NCBI GenBank assembly: GCA_937906795.1
Contig: CALCUQ010000091.1
Coordinates: 1 to 9,183 of the forward strand
Length of the DNA: 9,183 bases
Source: an uncultured Bacteroidales bacterium
Lineage (GTDB): Bacteria; Bacteroidota; Bacteroidia; Bacteroidales; UBA932
Reading direction: 5' to 3'
Position 1 is the stretch's first letter. Each line of letters begins with the position of its first letter. The position numbers were made by a program, and so were the translations under genes. Positions 1-6,900 of this stretch are shown here, in pieces. The notes under the pieces are model-generated. The model did not search any database. It was not told the origin of the DNA and saw only the letters and a list, made by a program, of their open reading frames with translations.

Positions 1-405
1 GGCGTTCTTGATTCTCTCGAACTTAATGATGAGTTGGAGGATCTGATACTGCAGGCACACCAGAGAGCTGGCCTTAGTGACAAGATAAGGCTTCATATTG
101 GAGATGCAAAGCAGACAATTGAAAAACTCGCAGAAGAAGGGAAAATGTATGACCTTGTTTTTATAGATGCAAATAAAAGGGAGTATCCAATTTATTATGA
201 CCTTGTTTTTGATATGGTAAGGCCGGGAGGTTACATTCTCGCCGACAATGTTTTGTGGGATGGTAAAGTTTTGGGTGCAGATGTACCCAAAGATGCTCAG
301 ACACAAGGGATATACAATTTTAACAAAAAAGTGAGGGAGGATAGCAGAGTAGAGAATGTGATTATTCCTCTAAGAGATGGGTTAAACCTTATAAGAAAAC
401 TATAG
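1..405 (+). CDS. SAM-dependent O-methyltransferase (Methyltransf_3 / CCoAOMT-like), 5' end outside the window
   Basis: This is the C-terminal 134 residues of a class I methyltransferase of the caffeoyl-CoA/catechol O-methyltransferase-like family; the frame is open from base 1 to the TAG at 403-405. A TTG at 34 is not a credible start because homologous sequence continues upstream of it (GVLDSLELNDELEDL, the strand and acidic residue that follow the SAM glycine loop). Visible landmarks in fragment numbering are the GDA segment at 34-36, FIDANK at 54-59, RPGGYILADNVLWDG at 74-88, and D56, D82 and N83 at the divalent-metal ligand positions of the family. Members are about 210-220 residues, so roughly 80 residues, including the SAM glycine motif, lie to the left. 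The family transfers methyl groups from SAM to hydroxyl groups, but the bacterial substrates are mostly unknown and cannot be inferred here. The next gene starts 4 nt downstream, suggesting co-transcription. Confidence 0.9.
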   Translation, partial: GVLDSLELNDELEDLILQAHQRAGLSDKIRLHIGDAKQTIEKLAEEGKMYDLVFIDANKREYPIYYDLVFDMVRPGGYILADNVLWDGKVLGADVPKDAQTQGIYNFNKKVREDSRVENVIIPLRDGLNLIRKL

Positions 406-409
406 AATT

Positions 410-1357
410 ATGAGAGTAGCAGTTCTGGATTTAGGTACAAATGTTTTTAATATGTTGCTTGCAGAGTTTACCCCGCAGGAGTGCAAGTATGTTAAAGTGG
501 ACAAATGTGCTTCTCGCCTTGGCGGAGGGGGATTGTCTAAAGGTTACATATCTGAGCAAGCTTTTAAAACAGGGGCAGATGCAATGGCTTATCTGCTTGA
601 TTCCATTGAAAATTCGGGAGGGGCAGATCTGATTCTCCCTTATGCTACATCTGCGGTAAGAGATGCATCCAATGGAGTGGAGTTTGCAGAATTTCTAAAT
701 GAAAAGTTTGGAATACATGTAAATATTATATCGGGGAGCCAGGAAGCGGAATACATTTTTAATGGAATTATGGAGAGTGTGGAGTATCTTTTGGACGAGC
801 AGGGAAAATTTAAGGGGGGAGAGAATGCTCTTATGCTTGATATTGGTGGCGGAAGTAATGAGTTTATAATTTCTGATGGCGCTAATGTTCTGTGGAAGAA
901 GAGTTTTCCTATAGGTATGGCAAGAATGAGGGAGAAATTCAATTATACAGATCCTATTCCCCATAATGTTATTGAACAGTTTATTGAATATAACCAGCAG
1001 GTGCTTGGAGAGTTGTGGTGCGAGGTTGAAAAATATAAACCGTCAATTTTTATTGGCTCCAGCGGTTCATTTGATACTTTCAGAGATTTGTTGTTTGAGC
1101 AGCCGCATACAGCGAGTCCATCTGTAGTGATTCCAAAAGAGAGTCTTAGAGAGTTGAATGATATTTTGGTGGCATCAACATCGCAGCAGAGGTTGCAGAT
1201 GCCAAGAATGTCGCCAATTAGGGTTGATTTTATAGTATTGGCTTCTGTGTTTGTGCAGTATGTGATTGAGCGTCTTAATCCTAAAGTTGTTGTGCAATCA
1301 TCATATTGTTTGAAGGAGGGTGCAATGAGGGTAAGATATAAAGAGTTCCTTAAGTAA
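410..1357 (+). CDS. Ppx/GppA family phosphatase (exopolyphosphatase / guanosine pentaphosphate phosphohydrolase), short form
   Basis: This 315-residue cytosolic protein has the actin/Hsp70-like ASKHA fold of the Ppx/GppA family, which releases phosphate from polyphosphate or converts pppGpp to ppGpp. Motifs in order are the phosphate-1 loop DLGTN at 7-11, YATSAVRDASNG at 78-89, ISGSQEAEYIFNG at 107-119 with E112 at the position of the catalytic glutamate, the phosphate-2 loop LDIGGGSNEF at 143-152, FPIGMARMRE at 166-175, GSSGSFDTF at 216-224 and a C-terminal SYCLKEG at 298-304. It ends there, so it lacks the C-terminal HD-like domain of the roughly 500-residue enterobacterial enzymes; short forms are common in the family. 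The start follows the methyltransferase stop by 4 nt, and DLGTN lies at the expected distance from it. Exopolyphosphatase and GppA activity cannot be told apart by sequence, so I give no symbol. The co-directional methyltransferase suggests a shared transcript but no obvious shared pathway. Confidence 0.92.
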   Translation: MRVAVLDLGTNVFNMLLAEFTPQECKYVKVDKCASRLGGGGLSKGYISEQAFKTGADAMAYLLDSIENSGGADLILPYATSAVRDASNGVEFAEFLNEKFGIHVNIISGSQEAEYIFNGIMESVEYLLDEQGKFKGGENALMLDIGGGSNEFIISDGANVLWKKSFPIGMARMREKFNYTDPIPHNVIEQFIEYNQQVLGELWCEVEKYKPSIFIGSSGSFDTFRDLLFEQPHTASPSVVIPKESLRELNDILVASTSQQRLQMPRMSPIRVDFIVLASVFVQYVIERLNPKVVVQSSYCLKEGAMRVRYKEFLK

Positions 1358-1377
1358 GTAACATGGTATTGAAGATA

Positions 1378-1393
1378 TAATTTTGTATTTTTG
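1378..1393 (+). promoter_or_regulatory. Tandem Bacteroidetes-type -7 boxes upstream of cmk
   Basis: Two adjacent exact matches to the Bacteroidetes -7 consensus TAnnTTTG are present: TAATTTTG at 1378-1385 and TATTTTTG at 1386-1393. The second ends 5 nt before the cmk ATG at 1399. A clear -33 TTTG or TTG at the usual distance of about 20 nt is not seen; the nearest TTG, at 1369-1371, is too close to the second box and overlaps the usable spacing of the first poorly. The 41-nt gap after the Ppx/GppA gene, with no terminator in it, fits an internal promoter that starts a cmk-ispH transcript. The sites are seen directly; their use is inferred. Confidence 0.55.
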
Positions 1394-1398
1394 CAAAT

Positions 1399-2103
1399 AT
1401 GGACTCAAAGAAAATAATAATAGCCATAGATGGTTATTCTTCAACAGGAAAAAGCAGTTTTGCAAAGCAAATAGCTGCAAGGTTAGGGTATGTGTATGTT
1501 GATACAGGTGCCTTGTATAGAGCGGTAACATATTTTGCTTTTACAAATGGATTTATTGACAGAGACGGAAAAGTAAACAAAACAGGTTTAAGGACTACCC
1601 TTAAAGCAAACAGAATTACTTTCAGAACTTCTTCAGAAGGAAAATCGCAGACATATCTTAATGATGCAAATGTGGAAAAACAGATTAGAACTCTTGAAAT
1701 TTCCAACAAGGTGAGCATTATTGCTGCAATTCCATTTGTTAGAGATTATGTAGATGGTATTCTTAGACAATTTGGAGAGAATAAAGGAGTTGTTATGGAT
1801 GGCAGGGATATTGGAACAGCTGTATTTCCTAATGCTGAACTGAAACTCTTTATGACAGCTTCTGTAGAGGTGAGGGCTCAGCGGCGTTATGATGAGATAA
1901 AAAACTCTGGTGGGAATGATACATATGACAATGTCCTTAAGAATCTTAAAGAGAGAGATTATATGGATACCCATAGAGAAACTCATCCGTTGGTACAGGC
2001 AGAAGATGCAATATTGTTGGATAACAGCAATATGACTATACCGGAGCAGTTTGTTTGGCTTGACAAGATTCTTCTGGAGAGATTTGGACTTCAAATGAAA
2101 TAA
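1399..2103 (+). CDS. cmk: Cytidylate kinase
   Basis: Cytidylate kinase phosphorylates CMP and dCMP to the diphosphates with ATP in the cytosol, feeding RNA, DNA and CDP-lipid synthesis. The 234-residue length matches the family (E. coli about 227). Visible features are a P-loop GYSSTGKSS at 12-20, the nucleoside-binding YVDTGALYRAVTY at 33-45, VVMDGRDIGTAVFPNAELK at 131-149, the LID-region arginines in RAQRRYDE at 159-166, and KERDYMDTHRETHPL at 184-198 followed by AEDAILLDNSN at 201-211. The P-loop differs slightly from the common GPAGSGKST but keeps all essential positions. The ATG at 1399 is the only start that leaves the first strand (KKIIIAIDG) and P-loop intact; the next in-frame Met is far downstream. 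ispH follows after 2 nt, so the two are almost certainly co-transcribed, a cmk-ispH pairing that I recall as recurrent in Bacteroidetes and Firmicutes. Tandem promoter boxes lie directly upstream. Confidence 0.97.
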   Translation: MDSKKIIIAIDGYSSTGKSSFAKQIAARLGYVYVDTGALYRAVTYFAFTNGFIDRDGKVNKTGLRTTLKANRITFRTSSEGKSQTYLNDANVEKQIRTLEISNKVSIIAAIPFVRDYVDGILRQFGENKGVVMDGRDIGTAVFPNAELKLFMTASVEVRAQRRYDEIKNSGGNDTYDNVLKNLKERDYMDTHRETHPLVQAEDAILLDNSNMTIPEQFVWLDKILLERFGLQMK

Positions 2104-2105
2104 AT

Positions 2106-2987
2106 ATGAGTTTGCATATAGAGATAGATCCCGGTTCCGGCTTTTGCAATGGTGTGATTGGTGCTGTTGAAAAAGCGGAGAAAAAATTAAAGGAGAGTGC
2201 AAAACTGTATTCTCTTGGTGCAATTGTGCATAACAGTTCGGAGTTGGAGCGTCTCAACAAGATTGGATTGGAGGTTATAGATATAGAGCAGATGGAGAAA
2301 TTGAGTGATACTACTGTTCTTATAAGAGCCCATGGAGAGCCTCCGGCAACATATGAGCTGGCTTCAAAGAACAATATAGCCCTTATAGATTGTACTTGTC
2401 CGGTTGTATTGAGACTTCAGAAAAAGATTAGGGATACATATAATTCTATTCCGGGGCAAATTGTGATTTTTGGGAAGTTGGGTCACGCGGAGGTAAATGG
2501 CCTTGTTGGACAGGTTAATGGTGATGCTATAGTTGTTGATAAGATAGAAAGTCTCTCCAAGATTGACTTTACAAAACCTATTAACATATTCTCTCAAACC
2601 ACTAAAGACCCTATGGAGTATGAGCAGATATGCAATGCCATTAAAAACAAGGTGAAAGAGTGTGGGGCGGATGTCTCAAAAATAAATATATTCAATACCA
2701 TTTGCAGACAAGTTGCACAAAGGCACCAGAATCTGGTAGATTTTGCAAAGAATCACTCAGTTGTTGTGTTTATAAGCGGAAAGGAGAGTTCCAATGGTAA
2801 AGTTCTGTATGATTTGTGTAAATCTGTAAACAGCAGGTCTTATCACATACAGACAAAAGACCAGATTGATTCAAACTGGTTTAAAGATGGTGATAGTGTG
2901 GGAATTTGTGGAGCAACTTCAACGCCAAAATGGCAGTTGGAAGGAGTTGCAGAATATCTCTATTCTCTTTCAATCCTAAGTTGCTGA
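2106..2987 (+). CDS. ispH: 4-hydroxy-3-methylbut-2-enyl diphosphate reductase (LytB/IspH)
   Basis: IspH is the [4Fe-4S] enzyme that reduces HMBPP to IPP and DMAPP, the last step of the MEP pathway, so this organism makes isoprenoids without mevalonate. The protein has 293 residues, within the usual range of about 280-320. The three cluster cysteines are present: C14 in SGFCNGV, C98 in DCTCPVV and C200 in NTICRQVAQR. Substrate-binding positions are also kept: H42 (IVHN), H76 (RAHGEPP), H127 and E129 (GHAEV), T165/T166 (SQTT), S228-N230 (ESSN), and the GICGATSTPKW loop at 265-275. An extra cysteine, C96, sits two residues before the cluster ligand C98. The start two nt after the cmk stop gives the normal distance to the first cysteine motif. 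The last 28 nt overlap the 3' end of the oppositely oriented DUF4783-type gene, and no terminator is visible between them. Confidence 0.97.
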   Translation: MSLHIEIDPGSGFCNGVIGAVEKAEKKLKESAKLYSLGAIVHNSSELERLNKIGLEVIDIEQMEKLSDTTVLIRAHGEPPATYELASKNNIALIDCTCPVVLRLQKKIRDTYNSIPGQIVIFGKLGHAEVNGLVGQVNGDAIVVDKIESLSKIDFTKPINIFSQTTKDPMEYEQICNAIKNKVKECGADVSKINIFNTICRQVAQRHQNLVDFAKNHSVVVFISGKESSNGKVLYDLCKSVNSRSYHIQTKDQIDSNWFKDGDSVGICGATSTPKWQLEGVAEYLYSLSILSC

Positions 2988-3355
2988 ATCTGATTTCCTC
3001 CCTTTTCCTGTATTTTAACAAAAAGGGTAACGCGGAATGATTCTCCTCCGGCATTAAGATTGCCAATTGCGTATTTCATAGGTGCTCTGCCACTTTTGTG
3101 AATAATGGCAAATGATTTTGGAGTATATGTTACAAAGAAATCCTTGATAATTTGAGTTGCCTGGGTTTTACTGCAATTGTTGACATTGCCCAAAATGTCC
3201 AGCTCAAGATTGCCTGCAAACCATGCAGATAGTTTGTCTGTATCGCCCATCTGAATGTATTTTCCTATTGGAACAAATACATCTGGCTGAGTTTGAGCAT
3301 TTAAAAAGAATGTTGAACAAATAATGTATGTAATTGCCAAAATAAGTTTTTTCAT
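2960..3355 (-). CDS. Secreted DUF4783-type protein, NTF2-like fold predicted
   Basis: This 131-residue protein begins with a signal peptide: basic MKK, a hydrophobic stretch to about residue 18, then FLNAQTQ with a likely signal peptidase I site after A20. There is no lipobox, so it should be periplasmic and not a lipoprotein. The mature part (VFVPIGKYIQMGDTDKLSAW, later KTQATQIIKDFF, SGRAPMKYAIGNL and QIQQLRIERE at the C-terminus) resembles DUF4783 proteins of Bacteroidetes, which have an NTF2-like cone fold and no established function. I recall such genes beside nadC or rlmH, and here rlmH diverges from it. I prefer the ATG at 3355, which starts directly at the signal peptide; an in-frame ATG at 3370 would add MSLKV. 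It is the only minus-strand gene among the plus-strand genes before the terminator, and its 3' end overlaps ispH by 28 nt. Family assignment is from memory of motif wording, so moderately sure. Confidence 0.8.
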   Translation of the reverse strand: MKKLILAITYIICSTFFLNAQTQPDVFVPIGKYIQMGDTDKLSAWFAGNLELDILGNVNNCSKTQATQIIKDFFVTYTPKSFAIIHKSGRAPMKYAIGNLNAGGESFRVTLFVKIQEKGGNQIQQLRIERE

Positions 3356-3398
3356 AACCTTTAAACTCATATGATTGAAAATTTATCAGTGAGTTGAC

Positions 3399-3429
3399 TT
3401 GCAAAAATTAAGCCATATTGTTATATTTG
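3399..3429 (+). promoter_or_regulatory. Bacteroidetes-type promoter of the rlmH-histidine kinase unit
   Basis: An exact TAnnTTTG box, TATATTTG, occupies 3422-3429, and a TTG at 3399-3401 lies 20 nt upstream of it, matching the -33/-7 spacing of Bacteroidetes vegetative promoters. The box ends 5 nt before the rlmH ATG at 3435, so initiation about 5-8 nt after the box would yield a leaderless mRNA. The site sits in the 79-nt divergent gap between rlmH and the DUF4783-type gene. On the minus strand a weaker AATTTTTG (3402-3409) could serve the divergent gene. The motif match is seen; promoter function is inferred. Confidence 0.6.
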
Positions 3430-3434
3430 TTGAT

Positions 3435-3908
3435 ATGAAGATTACACTGCTTGTTGTTGGTAAAACCGCTTTCCCATATATCTCAGAGGGAATTTCTTTG
3501 TATGAAAAGAGGCTCTCTTTTTATGTAAACTATAATAGGGTGGATATTCCAGAATTGAAAGGGGTACAGGCTATGACTCAGGAGCAGATAAAAGAGAAGG
3601 AAGGAGAACTTATACTTAAAAACATCAAAGCTTCTGATCATCTGGTTTTGTTGGACGAAAGGGGAAAAACTTTTGCATCTGAGGATTGGGCACAACATTT
3701 GGAGAAGCATATGACATATACCGGAAAAGATATTGTTTTTGTAATAGGTGGAGCATATGGGTTTTCCAAAAGTGTGTATAGCAGAGCCAGCGAGATGCTG
3801 TCACTCTCAAAGATGACCTTCTCTCACCAGATTATAAGGGTAATATTTCTGGAGCAGTTGTACAGGGCATTTACAATTATAAAAGGGGAACCATATCACC
3901 ATAGATAA
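3435..3908 (+). CDS. rlmH: 23S rRNA (pseudouridine1915-N3)-methyltransferase RlmH
   Basis: RlmH is a small SPOUT-class (trefoil-knot) methyltransferase that uses SAM to methylate N3 of pseudouridine 1915 in helix 69 of 23S rRNA on assembled 70S ribosomes. The protein has 157 residues, against 155 in E. coli. The N-terminal MKITLLVVGK, the LLDERGK segment at 72-78, the SAM-binding knot loop VIGGAYGFS at 103-111, and the C-terminal SLSKMTFSHQIIR at 123-135, EQLYRAF at 140-146 and GEPYHH at 151-156 are all diagnostic. The frame can be extended upstream to a TTG at 3399, but MKITLLVVGK is the family N-terminus, so ATG 3435 is chosen. The TAA at 3906-3908 shares its last A with the ATG of the histidine kinase (TAATG), implying a shared transcript and probable translational coupling. 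A TAnnTTTG promoter box ends 5 nt before the start. Confidence 0.97.
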   Translation: MKITLLVVGKTAFPYISEGISLYEKRLSFYVNYNRVDIPELKGVQAMTQEQIKEKEGELILKNIKASDHLVLLDERGKTFASEDWAQHLEKHMTYTGKDIVFVIGGAYGFSKSVYSRASEMLSLSKMTFSHQIIRVIFLEQLYRAFTIIKGEPYHHR

Positions 3909-6900
3909 TGAGTGAAGTTAAACATATGTTTATGTATAGGATAAAGGACTTCTGCAAGAAGTTCAGTGTATCCATATTGTTTGCTTCAGCCATTTTCCTG
4001 CTTCTTTTGTCTTATGTTATTCCCGACGGAGACAATCTTGCAAATGAGGTAAAAGCATTGCAGGACAAGATTCATAAAAGACAGGAGATATTGCACAAAT
4101 ATGTTAGCCAGGTTTCTGATATCCCGGTTGACAAGTGGATAGAAATAGAGGATTTCCCCAGGGATATGGTAATATACAGGTATCATGAGGATACCTTGCA
4201 ATCCTGGATTAACCAGTTTCCTATAGCAAATGATGAAGTGGATGTGTTGAATTTGTGGTACAGGATAAATCATCTTACCACAAAAAGCCAGTTCAATACA
4301 CCATTGGCATATCTTGGAGAGCGAGAGCAATATGTAAATCTGGGTTCTGCCTGGTATGTGGTAAAAGTCTATAAGGAGGGTAGGACCAAAATTATATCGG
4401 GATTATTGATAAAGACAGATTATTTGTCTGACAATTCAATATTGGAGAACAATATAAATCCGCAGTTTGGCATTAGCAGAAAACTTGTGCTTTCACCGTT
4501 GAGTTATGATAGTGGATATGTTGTCAAATCATTGAATGATGACCCATTATTTACTGTTGTAGGTGATATAACCGCAGGATTCAACCCTTATGTAACATTA
4601 TTTAGGGTAATAGCCATAATTCTTGTTGGTGCCGGGTTGTATGTGTATATGCTCAGAAGAAGGAATTGGAAGTCATTTCTTTTTTATCTGCTTGGAATTT
4701 CACTTTTATGGGGAGTGTCATACAGATTGGGGATTTTATTGAGATATATTTATCCAATGTTTTCTCCAAATATTTATGCAGATACAGGGCTGTTTGTCTC
4801 TTTTGGTGCATTCCTTATAAATAATATATATGTATTCTTGCTGGTACTTGGATTCTACAAGTTCAGAAAGAAGGTTGTCAATTTTACAATAAAAGCAAAA
4901 AGAGCACTAAAGAGTACAATATTATCTTCAATCTTTGTGTTCATACTTTTGTTGTGTCTGTATATACAGTATGTATTTTCTTCTTTAATCTTCAACTCCA
5001 ATATTGCATTGGAACTCTACAGATTGCAGGAGCTGAACATCTATTCTGTATTGGCATACCTGTCATTTGGACTATTGTTTGCTGCTTTGCTGTTAATGAT
5101 TCAGTTTCTTGTTCCTTTGTTTACAAGGTATAGAAGAAATACATTGTACACTGCAAGGTTCATATTTGTATATATTTTGCTTATATCTGTGTATACTCTT
5201 GTTATAGTGAGTGTTCTGGGTAATCAGAAGGAGTCTTCAAGAGCAAGGGTATGGACAAATAAGTTGTCGGTTGAAAGAGATATTGGTTTGGAGTTGCAGC
5301 TAAGAAGTATTGAGGGGAAACTTATGTCTGACCAGACATTTGGAGCAATGCTTTCTTTTCCCGAAGGGGGTGCCAATCTGGTAAGAAACAGACTGGAAGA
5401 GACATATCTTGCTGGTATATCTCAAAAGTATCAGATAACCCTTACATTGTGCAAACCAAATGATATGTTGCTTGACAGCAAATGGCAACAGCTTATAGAT
5501 TGCAACAATTATTTCAATACACTCATACATAATGGTATTCCGTTGTCTGACGGATCAAGGTTCTTTTTCCTTAATAATCTTAAGGGGAGAGTGAGCTATC
5601 TGGGTGTGATGACATATGAAACAACCAATGGGCCAATGAATCTGTATATCCAAATGGATTCCAGATTTACAAAAGATGTTGTTGGATATCCGGCACTATT
5701 GTTCAATTATAAGCCGTCAGATAATGTGAGTATGCCTAGGGAGTATTCATACGGAAAATATCTGGATGGAAGACTGGTAGCCTACAGAGGCAAATACAAT
5801 TACTCTATTTTGCTTGAGGAAACTGGTTTTGAGAGTGGTTTCTCGGTGAAAAAAACAGCAGATGGGTATTTGCATTATGTCAATGTTTCTTCTGCCGACA
5901 ATATTATAATAGTGAGCAGGCCAAGAAGAACCTCATTTGTGTATCTTGTATCTTTCTCATACCTGATGTTGTTCTATTCTGCAATATTGTTTATGGTGGT
6001 AAGGATGAGAAGGTGGGGCAGGACAAATCTGAAGAGGAATCTTTCAAGAAACTCTTTTAGGAATAATATCACTTTCCTTATTATAGTATCGCTTGTTGTT
6101 ACACTGCTGTGTCTTGGATTTGGAAGTGTGTGGTTCTGTATGAATTTCTATAAAGAGAGCAACAGAATGCAGATGGAGGAGAAACTTCAGACTATACAGA
6201 CAACACTGTCTGATATATGTGAAAGGACAGAGGATTATACCGGGGTGAGCAATTCATCTGTAATTCAGGCAATGGAGAGGATGGCAAACAATACGCATGC
6301 AGATATAAACCTGTATGACCCTCATGGAAAACTTATAAGAACTACCCAATCTGAAATGTTTGACAGATATCTGTTGTCAAGCAGAATGAATGCGCAGGCG
6401 TATAAACAGATTGTGATAGAGCATAAGAATAAAGTCTTTAACGATGAGGTGTTGGGGAATCTTAAGTATTACTCTCTATATGCACCTATATTCAATGGAG
6501 ATGGAAAGCTTCTTGCAATTGTAAATATTCCATATTTCTCAAAGGATTCAGATTTTACTCTTGAGGCTTCAGAGATAATTGCTGCTATTGTCAATATATA
6601 TATAATATTGTTGATTCTTGCGATTTTTGGAGGAAGTACGTTGGCCAACCAGATTTCCAAGCCACTTGCGGAAATTAGCAGGAAAATGCAACATCTGGAT
6701 GTGGTTAAAAAAGCTGAACATATCGATTATGAAAGTGATGACGAGTTGGGAGATTTGGTAAGGTCATACAATAAGATGGTGGATGATGTGGAGTCCACTG
6801 CGGCCAAGCTGGCTCAATCTGAAAGAGAGCAGGCATGGAGTGAAATGGCAAGGCAAATAGCCCATGAGATAAAGAATCCTCTTACCCCTATGAGCCTTAA

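Noticed and set aside
410..1357. Ppx/GppA protein as a truncated gene because it lacks the HD-like domain
   Set aside because: It has all ASKHA motifs, ends in the normal SYCLKEG region, and short forms of about 300 residues are a regular branch of the family.
1633..2223. 196-codon open frame on the minus strand across cmk and the start of ispH
   Set aside because: It is antisense to two clearly conserved enzymes, its translation is low-complexity in character (rich in S, H, I, L) and has no recognisable motif.
2391..2399. Extra cysteine C96 in IspH beside cluster ligand C98 (DCTCPV)
   Set aside because: All three cluster ligands are already accounted for, and I recall this wording as ordinary in Bacteroidetes IspH; no evidence for altered cluster chemistry.
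3399..3434. Longer rlmH starting at TTG 3399, adding 12 residues
   Set aside because: The family N-terminus is MKITLLVVGK at ATG 3435, and the extra stretch coincides with the promoter elements.
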